The position numbers and the translations under genes are program-made. Below, piece by piece: positions 1 to 5,980 of a stretch of DNA of 7,795 nucleotides (the first letter of the stretch is position 1; each line of letters opens with the position of its first letter). Origin of the DNA: UBA668 sp052034175 (lineage in GTDB: Bacteria; Actinomycetota; Acidimicrobiia; Acidimicrobiales; Ilumatobacteraceae); NCBI GenBank assembly GCA_052034175.1, contig JBPOIX010000234.1, positions 1 through 7,795 on the forward strand. Direction: 5' to 3'. The notes beneath the pieces were generated by a model that saw only the letters and a program-made list of their open reading frames with translations, had not been told where the DNA came from and made no database searches.

Positions 1-1659
1 GCCGGACTGCTCGATCAGCTGCCGTGCCACATCGGCGATGCACACGGGCGCGCCCATGTCGAGCACCAGGACTTCCCCGGGAGCGCCGACGGTGGCGGCC
101 TGGAGAGTGAGGCGGACCGCTTCGCGCACCGCCATGAAGTAGCGGGTGACCTCGGGGTGGGTGACGGTGACGGGCCCGCCCGCGTCGATCTGGGCGAGGA
201 ACGTCTCCATCACCGAGCCGCGGCTGCCGATGACGTTGCCGAACCGCACCGACACGTACGAGCGCCCCGTTCGCTCGGCGACGGCGGCGGTGAGCTGCTC
301 GGCCGAGCGCTTCGTCCGTCCGAGCACGCTGACAGGGTCGGCCGCCTTGTCCGTGCTGATGTTGACGAATCGTTGTACACCGTGCGCCTCGGCGGCCGCC
401 AGCACGTTGCGGGTGCCGAGCACGTTCGTCTTCCACCCCTCGGTGGGGGCGGCTTCCAGGGCCGGGACATGTTTCAGCGCGGCGGCGTGGAACACCACAT
501 CGGGCCGGTAGGTGGCGAAGACCTCGGCGATGCGGGCCGGGTCGCGAACGTCGGCCAGCACGGGGAACAGGGTGGTGACGGTGGACAACCGTCGTTCGAC
601 GGCGTGGAGCAGGGAGTCGTCGTGGTCGAGGACGACCAGTGCCTGGGGCGACAGCTGTGCCACCTGATGCGCGAGTTCGGAGCCGATCGAGCCGCCGGCG
701 CCGGTGACGAGCACGGTGCGCCCGGCGATCAGACGGCCGACGGCCTCCATGTCGATCGTGACCACGCGGCGGCGCAGCACGTCGTCGTCGGTGTAGGCGC
801 GCATCTCGGCGGTGGACCCGGTGCCGACGAGCTGCTGGACGGGCGGCAGCACGAGCGTGGTGAGGCCGGCGGCCACGGCCTGGGCGTGCAGGCGTGCAAG
901 AAGGTCGGGGCTGGCGGACGGGATGGCAAGCACCGCAGCGTCCGCGTGGTGATGGTGGGCTACGCGAGCGAGGTCGGCGAACCCGCCGAGCACGCGCACG
1001 CCGTTGATGCGCAGGTTGCTCTTCGCCGGGTCGTCGTCCAGCACGGCCACCGGCCGATAGGGGCTGGCAGGGCTGAGCATGGCCCGCACGGCGCGCACGC
1101 CACCGTCGCCGGCCCCGACCACCACGACGGGTGTGCGCTGGCGAGCGGTGCGCCCACGGATCCAGCGGGCCCGGAAGCGGCGGGCGTACCGTAGCCCGAG
1201 CACGGCGGCCGCCGCGGTGGCCGTGGCCCAGATCGTGCGGTGCCCGAAGTGGCGACCGGTGACGGCGAGGTCGGCGAGGATGCCGATGAGCCCGGCCACG
1301 CCAACGGTGAGCGCGGCGACGCCGATCTCCTCGAAGCTGAACGGCAGGTAGCGCCGCCGGTAGAGGCCGTTGATCGTGCCCCAGGCGAACTGCCCGATCA
1401 CGCACCAGCCGAGCACCAGCAGCACCCGGTGGTCCTTGATGGACCATTCCTCGATGGCGGTGGTGAAGGCGAAGGCCAGGGGCCAGCAGGCCAGGTCGCT
1501 GAGGGCGACCACCAGGGTGCGCCACCAGTTGTCGTAGAACGCCGGCTCGTCGCCGCGCGGCATGCGGCGGCGCGGCGGAGCGGCGGACGCAGTGGGGGCG
1601 GGGTCGACGGCGATGGGCCGAGCGTACCCCCGTGGGCTGCGTCGAACGGGTGACCTCAT
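1..1659 (-). CDS. Membrane-anchored NDP-sugar 4,6-dehydratase/epimerase, FlaA1/WbpM/PglF family (C-terminus beyond window)
   Basis: Likely converts a UDP-N-acetylhexosamine to its 4-keto-6-deoxy form at the inner face of the membrane, the first committed step toward a modified amino sugar. 553 codons are visible, with no stop before the left edge; relatives run to about 600-650 residues, so only the end is missing. After a basic, Pro/Ala-rich N-terminus come four hydrophobic segments (about residues 44-70, 79-97, 112-133, 141-157). A first nucleotide-binding domain follows (GAGDGG, 182-187), then the catalytic extended-SDR domain with TGAGGSIGS (319-327), an AALKHVP segment, the active-site STDK (435-438) and K450. 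The position equal to the usual Tyr or Met is Leu446. The ATG at 1659 overlaps the upstream stop as ATGA, which supports it over the internal Met33; neither has a clear Shine-Dalgarno sequence. Family sure; exact substrate and product (dehydratase versus epimerase, retaining versus inverting) not readable from sequence. Confidence 0.93.
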   Translation of the reverse strand, partial: MRSPVRRSPRGYARPIAVDPAPTASAAPPRRRMPRGDEPAFYDNWWRTLVVALSDLACWPLAFAFTTAIEEWSIKDHRVLLVLGWCVIGQFAWGTINGLYRRRYLPFSFEEIGVAALTVGVAGLIGILADLAVTGRHFGHRTIWATATAAAAVLGLRYARRFRARWIRGRTARQRTPVVVVGAGDGGVRAVRAMLSPASPYRPVAVLDDDPAKSNLRINGVRVLGGFADLARVAHHHHADAAVLAIPSASPDLLARLHAQAVAAGLTTLVLPPVQQLVGTGSTAEMRAYTDDDVLRRRVVTIDMEAVGRLIAGRTVLVTGAGGSIGSELAHQVAQLSPQALVVLDHDDSLLHAVERRLSTVTTLFPVLADVRDPARIAEVFATYRPDVVFHAAALKHVPALEAAPTEGWKTNVLGTRNVLAAAEAHGVQRFVNISTDKAADPVSVLGRTKRSAEQLTAAVAERTGRSYVSVRFGNVIGSRGSVMETFLAQIDAGGPVTVTHPEVTRYFMAVREAVRLTLQAATVGAPGEVLVLDMGAPVCIADVARQLIEQSG

Positions 1660-2744
1660 GCGTCGTTCATCGGCACGGAACGCCCTGCAGTCAATACCCG
1701 ACGCAGATGTTCCCACGGTGAGCGGTCGCGGGCCCGCAGGCTGGCGCGGGAGGGGAACAGCAGCCCGGCGGTGTACGCCACCCGCGCCGCGGGCCGAAGC
1801 GCGGCTGCGGCGGCTCGCCCATCGGCCGCCCACCCGTCCGTTCCGCCCTGCGCGGCAGCGATGCGCGCCGCGTCCGCCGGCGGCAGCGCGCACGAGGCGG
1901 CCCACTGGATGGCCGGCCCGTCGGCCAGTGCCAACTGCGCCCAGGCGCGGCGAATGGCTTCTGCCAGGATCGGGCCACCACGCCACCGGGTGCCCACGTC
2001 GATCGCCGCTTCCAGCGTGGCGTCGTCGGCCAACTGGGCCACATCGCGGAGCGCCCTCAGCCCCGACCCGCCTCCCAGCACGGCGTGGTAGGCGGCCTGG
2101 AGGAGGCGCAGCGGCCGCGGCAGGGCGGTGACCGGCACCTCTGCCAGGGTGTACTCCTCACCACCCGCGAACAACTCGTCGCTCGGGATGCAGAGCCCGT
2201 AGTAGCCGCCGGTGAGGGTGAGGTGGAGGTCGAGCTCCACTCCCTCGGGCGAGTGCAGGACGACGGCCTTGCCGAAGGAGCGCTCCCACCAGCCGCGCAC
2301 CGGCGGCTCCGGCCGCACGAACCCGGCAGTGCGAAGTGCCGCGAGCGCGGCAGGCAGCGCGGCGCGGGGCACGAGCACGTCGGCGTCGCCGAAGGTGCGC
2401 CAGGCCGGGTCGGGGTAGTCCAGATGGGCCAGTGCGACACCCTTCAACGTGCGCGAACGGATGCCTGCCGCGGAGAGGGTGCGCACGGCATGGACTGCCA
2501 TGTGCTCGCAGCGCATGCTGGTGCGGAGGGCAGCGAGGTGGCGTTCGCGAGTCTCGGCCAGAAACCACTCCGGCCCGCCGATCACGCCGTCCCCGGCCCC
2601 GTGGGCAAGGAGTCCGGTGACCCCGTGTACCTCGGCCGCCTGCAGCACGAGGTGCGCCTCGTCGTCATCGAGGGTCGCCCGCGTGGTGTGACACCGCAGT
2701 CCGAGGGCGGCTGCGGTGTGCAGCGCGGACGGCACTGGAGTCAT
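1656..2744 (-). CDS. Nucleotidyltransferase-fold family protein (NTP_transf_5-like)
   Basis: A 362-residue protein resembling the uncharacterised nucleotidyltransferase family (NTP_transf_5), whose members occur in polysaccharide and some lasso-peptide clusters and mostly lack a proven substrate. Visible hallmarks are LKG at 100-102, the paired acidic motif FGDADVLV at 118-125 (Asp120 and Asp122 as probable metal ligands) and ELDLH at 170-174, where Asp172 is the likely third carboxylate. All three acidic positions are kept, so an active enzyme is plausible. The C-terminal half is Ala-rich and helical, with no signal peptide or membrane segment, so it should be cytoplasmic. Its ATG overlaps the TGA of the PqqD-like gene upstream, and its own TGA overlaps the dehydratase ATG, so the three are probably translationally coupled. 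It might transfer a nucleotidyl group to a sugar, a peptide or a partner protein; that is open. Confidence 0.82.
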   Translation of the reverse strand: MTPVPSALHTAAALGLRCHTTRATLDDDEAHLVLQAAEVHGVTGLLAHGAGDGVIGGPEWFLAETRERHLAALRTSMRCEHMAVHAVRTLSAAGIRSRTLKGVALAHLDYPDPAWRTFGDADVLVPRAALPAALAALRTAGFVRPEPPVRGWWERSFGKAVVLHSPEGVELDLHLTLTGGYYGLCIPSDELFAGGEEYTLAEVPVTALPRPLRLLQAAYHAVLGGGSGLRALRDVAQLADDATLEAAIDVGTRWRGGPILAEAIRRAWAQLALADGPAIQWAASCALPPADAARIAAAQGGTDGWAADGRAAAAALRPAARVAYTAGLLFPSRASLRARDRSPWEHLRRVLTAGRSVPMNDA

Positions 2745-3049
2745 GTCGGGCGCGCCTGGCGGTCGATCGTCATGGCTCCCGCTGCGACCAGGGCGGCAAG
2801 CACTTGCAGGAACTCGTCTGTGTCGCTGGCGGACGCGACCGCCGGACGTGGCTCCGGGGCGGACTCGTCGATGCGCGTGAGCAGGTCTGCGGCGGTGCCC
2901 GGTTCGTCGGCAACCAGCCAGGCCTGTGCCGCAGCGCCGACGAGGTCGGCGACTCGCCCATCCGGAAGGTGGACCAACACGCGGCCGTGGGCGACACGGT
3001 GCACCGCCTCACGACGCAGGTACGTGGGCTCGGGTGCCGCGTCGCTCAT
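2741..3049 (-). CDS. PqqD-like small protein (first copy)
   Basis: A 102-residue protein with the PqqD/RRE-like pattern: a short beta-rich start (about residues 16-36, with HRVAHGRVLVHLPDGRVADL), a small helix around AAQAWLVAD, then a helical C-terminal half ending in LAALVAAGAMTID. PqqD proteins are winged-helix peptide-binding adaptors in RiPP pathways, but many free-standing relatives sit in polysaccharide loci with no known role. The frame stays open far upstream, opposite the acyltransferase gene, so the start must be chosen: the ATG at 3049 has GAGG six bases before it and begins just where family similarity begins. It is the first gene of the minus-strand operon, and its TGA overlaps the next ATG. 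An Asp/Glu/Pro-rich insert (about residues 59-78) separates the two halves. No catalytic residues are seen; an adaptor role is inferred. Confidence 0.8.
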   Translation of the reverse strand: MSDAAPEPTYLRREAVHRVAHGRVLVHLPDGRVADLVGAAAQAWLVADEPGTAADLLTRIDESAPEPRPAVASASDTDEFLQVLAALVAAGAMTIDRQARPT

Positions 3050-3055
3050 GGTTCG

Positions 3056-3059
3056 CCTC
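3056..3059 (-). promoter_or_regulatory. Shine-Dalgarno of first PqqD-like gene
   Basis: On the minus strand GAGG lies six bases before the ATG at 3049. It is the only good ribosome binding site in this long open frame and fixes the start of the PqqD-like gene, excluding the much longer reading opposite the acyltransferase gene. Confidence 0.7.
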
Positions 3060-3148
3060 GAGGGTGCTCGGAGGGCATCAAGGCCAACGACTGTATATCG
3101 GGCTGCGCGCTCCGCGTGGTGGCCGGGTGCGGGCCACGACCCGCCACT

Positions 3149-3152
3149 AGGG
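3149..3152 (+). promoter_or_regulatory. Shine-Dalgarno of acyltransferase gene
   Basis: AGGG, followed by TGG, lies eight bases before the ATG at 3161. It supports that ATG, although an in-frame GTG directly before it (3158) would add one residue. Longer upstream readings would cross the divergent promoter region and the opposite gene. Confidence 0.55.
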
Positions 3153-3160
3153 TGGCCGTG

Positions 3161-3814
3161 ATGGGAGCCGGTGCCGAACTCGACGCGTCCGTCATCGTCG
3201 TCGGGGCCGGAGGGCACGCCAGGGTCTGCATCGAGGCCCTGCAGGACTGCTCGTTGCACGTCGTCGGCTGTGTCAGCGCCGATGGCGCCGGGCTCGAGGG
3301 GCTGCCCTGCCCGGTGCTCGGGCGCGACTCGGACCTCGTGGCCATCGCGGCGGCACACCACGCCACCAAGGTCTTCGTCGCCGTCGGCGACAACGCCGCC
3401 CGCGAGCGTCTCCAGACGCAGGCGGCGTCGGCAGGCCTTGTGCCGGTGAACGCCATCAGCCGCTTCTCGATGATCTCGCCCTCGGCCGAGCTGGGCGTCG
3501 GGATCTACATCGGGGCCGGCGCGGTCGTCTGTGCTGCGGCCGTGGTCGGTGACGGGGCGATCCTCAACACCGGTGCCACCCTGGACCACGACGGCCGGGT
3601 CGGGCCGTTCGCCCATGTGGCCGTGGGCGTCACCACGGGGGGCAATGTCCACATCGGCCGGCGAGCGCTCGTCGGGCTCGGTAGCACCATCCTGCCCGGC
3701 TGCTCCGTGGGCGACGATGCCGTGGTGGGCGGCGGGGCCGTGGTGGTCCGCGATGTCGCTGCCGGGCTCACCGTGGTCGGCGTGCCGGCCCGCGCCTCCG
3801 GACGGCACCGGTGA
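3161..3814 (+). CDS. NeuD/PglD-type sugar acyltransferase
   Basis: A 217-residue protein, the usual length for the NeuD/PglD family, which acetylates an amino or hydroxyl group on a nucleotide sugar (or sialic acid) using acetyl-CoA in the cytoplasm. The N-terminal nucleotide-sugar-binding domain opens with VIVVGAGGHARV (12-22). Residues about 108-209 form a left-handed beta-helix of hexapeptide repeats and end in the typical VVGVPAR. His143 in the motif LDHDG (141-145) matches the catalytic base of PglD. It is the first gene of the plus-strand operon, and its TGA overlaps the GTG of the phosphoglycosyl transferase gene. With a PglF-like dehydratase across the promoter region and a PglC-like enzyme next, N-acetylation of a UDP-4-amino-6-deoxy sugar is the best guess; O-acetylation or another acyl group is possible. 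Family sure, substrate inferred. Confidence 0.92.
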   Translation: MGAGAELDASVIVVGAGGHARVCIEALQDCSLHVVGCVSADGAGLEGLPCPVLGRDSDLVAIAAAHHATKVFVAVGDNAARERLQTQAASAGLVPVNAISRFSMISPSAELGVGIYIGAGAVVCAAAVVGDGAILNTGATLDHDGRVGPFAHVAVGVTTGGNVHIGRRALVGLGSTILPGCSVGDDAVVGGGAVVVRDVAAGLTVVGVPARASGRHR

Positions 3815-4416
3815 GCGCCGCCAACCTGCTGCGCCGGCTTGTCGATGTGCTCGCCGCCGTCATCGGCTTGCTGGTGGCTGCACCCGTGCTCCTCGCGGCG
3901 GCGGGAGCGGTTCGCTGGCGGATGGGTTCACCCGTGCTGTTCCGGCAGGCCCGCCTCGGGCGCGATGCCGTCCCGTTCACGTTGCTGAAGCTGCGCACCA
4001 TGCGCCACCCTCAGCCGGGCCGGGAGGCGCCCGAGTTCGATCACGAACGCCTGGGCCGCCTCGGCCGGCTCCTGCGCTCGACCAGCGTCGACGAGCTGCC
4101 GTCACTGATCAACCTGGCGCGCGGGCAGATCACCCTCGTCGGGCCGCGGCCGCTTCCCGTGCACTACCTGCCGCGGTTCACCACGGAGCAGCGCCGCCGC
4201 TTCGACGTCACGCCCGGCCTCACCGGGCTGGCCCAGGTGGCCGGCCGGAACACGGTCGATTGGCCCGAGCGCCTGGCGTTGGATGTCCGCTACGTGGACG
4301 AACGGAGCCTGTGGCTCGACCTGCGCCTGTTGCTGCGCACGGTGCCGATGGTGCTCCGCCGCCACGGCATCGACGCCGGCGGCGGGGTGACGATGAAGGA
4401 GCTTCCGCAGCAATGA
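3811..4416 (+). CDS. Phosphoglycosyl transferase, small PglC type (initiating sugar transferase)
   Basis: Transfers a sugar phosphate from a UDP-sugar to undecaprenyl phosphate, starting lipid-linked glycan assembly. At 201 residues it is the minimal PglC-like form without the multi-span N-terminal part of WcaJ/WbaP. Residues about 8-33 form one hydrophobic segment with Arg8-Arg9, Asp12 and Pro25, fitting the reentrant membrane helix that breaks at a proline. The catalytic core follows: SPVLFRQ (40-46), KLRTM, Asp94-Glu95 in STSVDELP as the nucleophile/acid pair, LVGPRPL, and PGLTGLAQVAGRN. All key residues are present. The GTG start lies in the GTGA overlap with the acyltransferase stop, without a strong ribosome binding site, which suggests coupling; the end overlaps the next gene as ATGA. 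The sugar is probably the product of the neighbouring acyltransferase, by analogy with the Pgl pathway. Confidence 0.95.
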   Translation: MSAANLLRRLVDVLAAVIGLLVAAPVLLAAAGAVRWRMGSPVLFRQARLGRDAVPFTLLKLRTMRHPQPGREAPEFDHERLGRLGRLLRSTSVDELPSLINLARGQITLVGPRPLPVHYLPRFTTEQRRRFDVTPGLTGLAQVAGRNTVDWPERLALDVRYVDERSLWLDLRLLLRTVPMVLRRHGIDAGGGVTMKELPQQ

Positions 4417-4814
4417 CCACCGACATCCTGCCGCGCCGGCACCCGGTGCTCGAGGTGGCCGAGTTCCCGGTCGAACAGGTGGTCTTCGACCCCCGGTCCA
4501 ATCGGGTGCACCATGTGCGCGACCTCGCCGCCGTGGTCTTCGACGCCTGTGACGGGGTCACGTCCGTCGCCGCCCTTGCAGAGGAGATCGCCGAGGCGAC
4601 CGCCGGTGATCACGAGGCGATCGTGGGCAATGTGCGTCTCGTGTTGCAGGCCTTCGCCGTGGAGGGGCTGTTGGAGGGCACCGAGCCCGAGCCCGCCCCG
4701 CCACCGTGCCTCGGCTGCGAGGAGACCTCCGGCGACCGGCCCGGGCGTGGGGTGCGGAGTGCGCTTCACCGGTTCGGCGCGCGGAGGCCCTTTCCTCGCA
4801 GCAACCGTTCGTAG
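4413..4814 (+). CDS. PqqD-like protein with CxxC tail (second copy)
   Basis: A 133-residue protein whose first 85 or so residues follow the PqqD pattern: strand EQVVFDPRSNRVHHV, then LAAVVFDACDGVTSVAALAEEIAEA, then a helix ending in AFAVEGLLEGTE. It therefore resembles the gene product at 2741-3049, although the sequences differ clearly. A linker rich in Glu and Pro leads to CLGC (Cys99, Cys102), a single pair that could bind metal or form a disulfide, followed by a strongly basic tail with many Arg residues. The ATG overlaps the phosphoglycosyl transferase stop as ATGA; AAGGAG lies 11 bases before it, slightly far but usable. The last 49 bases run opposite the end of a convergent glycosyltransferase gene. 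No enzyme function is visible; an adaptor role in the glycan pathway is inferred. The tail could be partly a product of read-in to the opposite gene. Confidence 0.72.
   Translation: MTTDILPRRHPVLEVAEFPVEQVVFDPRSNRVHHVRDLAAVVFDACDGVTSVAALAEEIAEATAGDHEAIVGNVRLVLQAFAVEGLLEGTEPEPAPPPCLGCEETSGDRPGRGVRSALHRFGARRPFPRSNRS
4766..4814. other. Convergent tail-to-tail gene overlap
   Basis: The last 16 codons and stop of the second PqqD-like gene (plus) and the last codons of the GT4 gene (minus) share these 49 bases. No intervening hairpin with a T-run was found, so the two transcripts probably run into each other as antisense RNA. Confidence 0.7.
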
Positions 4815-5980
4815 GTCGCCAGGGTGAGCGTGATGACGCGCTGTTGGTCGAACTCGGCGGCCGCCCGCAGCGCCCCCGCTTCCCCCATCCGCCTGCGGGT
4901 CGGCTCGTCGGCAGCCAGTCGCGCCACTGCGGTGGCCAGTGCCTCAGGGTCGCGCACCGGCACGAGCAGGCCCGTCTCGCCGTCCACCACCACCTGGCGG
5001 CAGCCGCGGATGTCGGTGGCGATCACCGGAAGGCCGCTGGCGGAGGCCTCCATCGCTGCACGCGGGAAGCCCTCCCGGTGGGTGGCGGTGAGGAAGATGT
5101 CCATCGCCGAGTAGCACTCGGGCATGTCGTCGCGGCGGCCGACGAAGCGGACCCCCTGCGCGCCTGCTGCGGCGAGCGCCGTGGCGTCGAACCCGTCCGC
5201 CTTGTCCGGGTCGGCAGGGCCGACGACGACCACGGTGATCGGGGGCTGATGGTCGCGGAGCGCGCCTGCGGAGGCCACGATCTCCGCCAGGCCCTTCTCC
5301 CGAACCAGCCGCCCGACCACGCCCACGAGCACGGTGCCGTCTGCGACCCCCCACTCGGCCCGGGTGCGGGCCCGGGCCGCCCTGCTCCCGTCGAAGCGGG
5401 TGAGATCGATCCCGTTGCCGAGCACGGAGACCTTGCGGCGGGGCACGCGCAGGCGGCGGATCAGCGTCGCTGCGTCCTCCGGGTTCTGCACCAGCTCGGC
5501 GTGCCCGAAGGCGGCGGCCACGCGTTCCAGCGTGTACACGGGCAGGCGTCGCTTCCAGGAGTCGGTCGGCTGGGCGTACAGGCCGTGCTGGGTGTTCACC
5601 ACCACCGGAACCCGCGCCAGCCTCCCTGCGATGCGGCCGAGCACACCGGGCTTCGGGTTGTGGGTGTGGAGGACCTGGGGCCGCTCCCGGCGCAGCAGCC
5701 GCACGAGGGCCACGAAGGCCTTCACGTCGGCGCGCAGCGACGGGGCACGCGTCAAGGAGTCGACGGGGATGTGGCGAATGCCCGCGGCGTTGAGGTTCGC
5801 GACGTGCGGCCCGGCGGCAGACACCCCGACGACCTCATACCCGGCGGCGGCGAACGCACGCAGTTGCGGGCCGAGCAGCCAGTCCAGGCTCATGTCCGTC
5901 GTGGTGAGGTGGAACAGGCGCGGCGGGACGCCGATCGGATGCGGCGCATCGGTGGGCAGCGGGCGCGGTGCGGTCGTCAC
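4766..5980 (-). CDS. Glycosyltransferase family 4 (GT-B, retaining)
   Basis: A 404-residue enzyme of normal length for GT4, likely adding a sugar from a nucleotide donor to a lipid-linked intermediate at the cytoplasmic membrane face. The N-terminal acceptor domain starts with RLFHLTTTDMSLDWLLGPQ and carries LHTHNPKPG (from Leu104; His105, His107), then NTQHGLY. The C-terminal donor domain has VVGRLVREKG, where Arg and Lys usually contact the diphosphate, and the E-x7-E pair Glu303 and Glu311 in REGFPRAAMEA. The pattern resembles EpsD/PglA-like polysaccharide GTs; the linkage cannot be predicted. The frame is open far upstream, but family similarity begins near the GTG at 5980, which overlaps the deacetylase stop as GTGA. 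It is the last gene of its operon and converges on the PqqD-like gene. No signal peptide or membrane span is seen. Confidence 0.95.
   Translation of the reverse strand: MTTAPRPLPTDAPHPIGVPPRLFHLTTTDMSLDWLLGPQLRAFAAAGYEVVGVSAAGPHVANLNAAGIRHIPVDSLTRAPSLRADVKAFVALVRLLRRERPQVLHTHNPKPGVLGRIAGRLARVPVVVNTQHGLYAQPTDSWKRRLPVYTLERVAAAFGHAELVQNPEDAATLIRRLRVPRRKVSVLGNGIDLTRFDGSRAARARTRAEWGVADGTVLVGVVGRLVREKGLAEIVASAGALRDHQPPITVVVVGPADPDKADGFDATALAAAGAQGVRFVGRRDDMPECYSAMDIFLTATHREGFPRAAMEASASGLPVIATDIRGCRQVVVDGETGLLVPVRDPEALATAVARLAADEPTRRRMGEAGALRAAAEFDQQRVITLTLATYERLLRGKGLRAPNR

Larger units (their letters stand above)
3050..3160. promoter_or_regulatory. Divergent intergenic region, probable promoters of both operons
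   Basis: This 111-bp gap is the only non-coding stretch in the window and separates the minus-strand PqqD-like operon from the plus-strand acyltransferase operon. An AT-rich island (CTGTATATCG, 3091-3100) stands out in the GC-rich surroundings. On the minus strand TACAGT (3095 to 3090) fits a loose -10 box about 40 bases before the ATG; on the plus strand TATATC (3094-3099) is a weaker candidate. No convincing -35 box was found for either. Both ribosome binding sites lie at its ends. Promoter positions are tentative; that both operons start here follows from the layout. Confidence 0.45.

Noticed and set aside
157..1194. Long plus-strand open frame of about 345 codons opposite the dehydratase gene
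   Set aside because: Its translation is low-complexity Gly/His/Asp/Arg-rich sequence typical of antisense frames in GC-rich DNA, while the minus strand codes for an unmistakable FlaA1-family protein.
2085..3161. Plus-strand open frame of about 358 codons across the nucleotidyltransferase gene
   Set aside because: It lies opposite two recognisable minus-strand genes and shows no known motif; it is a GC-rich shadow frame.
3050..3808. Upstream extension of the first PqqD-like frame opposite the acyltransferase gene
   Set aside because: The extension is Asp/Gly/His-rich with no family similarity and crosses the promoter region; the ATG at 3049 has a good ribosome binding site and begins at the conserved core.
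1656..4814. Possible lasso-peptide or PQQ-type RiPP cluster, given PqqD-like and NTP_transf_5-like genes
   Set aside because: No B2 protease, asparagine-synthase-like cyclase, radical SAM enzyme or precursor peptide is visible; the other genes are all for glycan synthesis.
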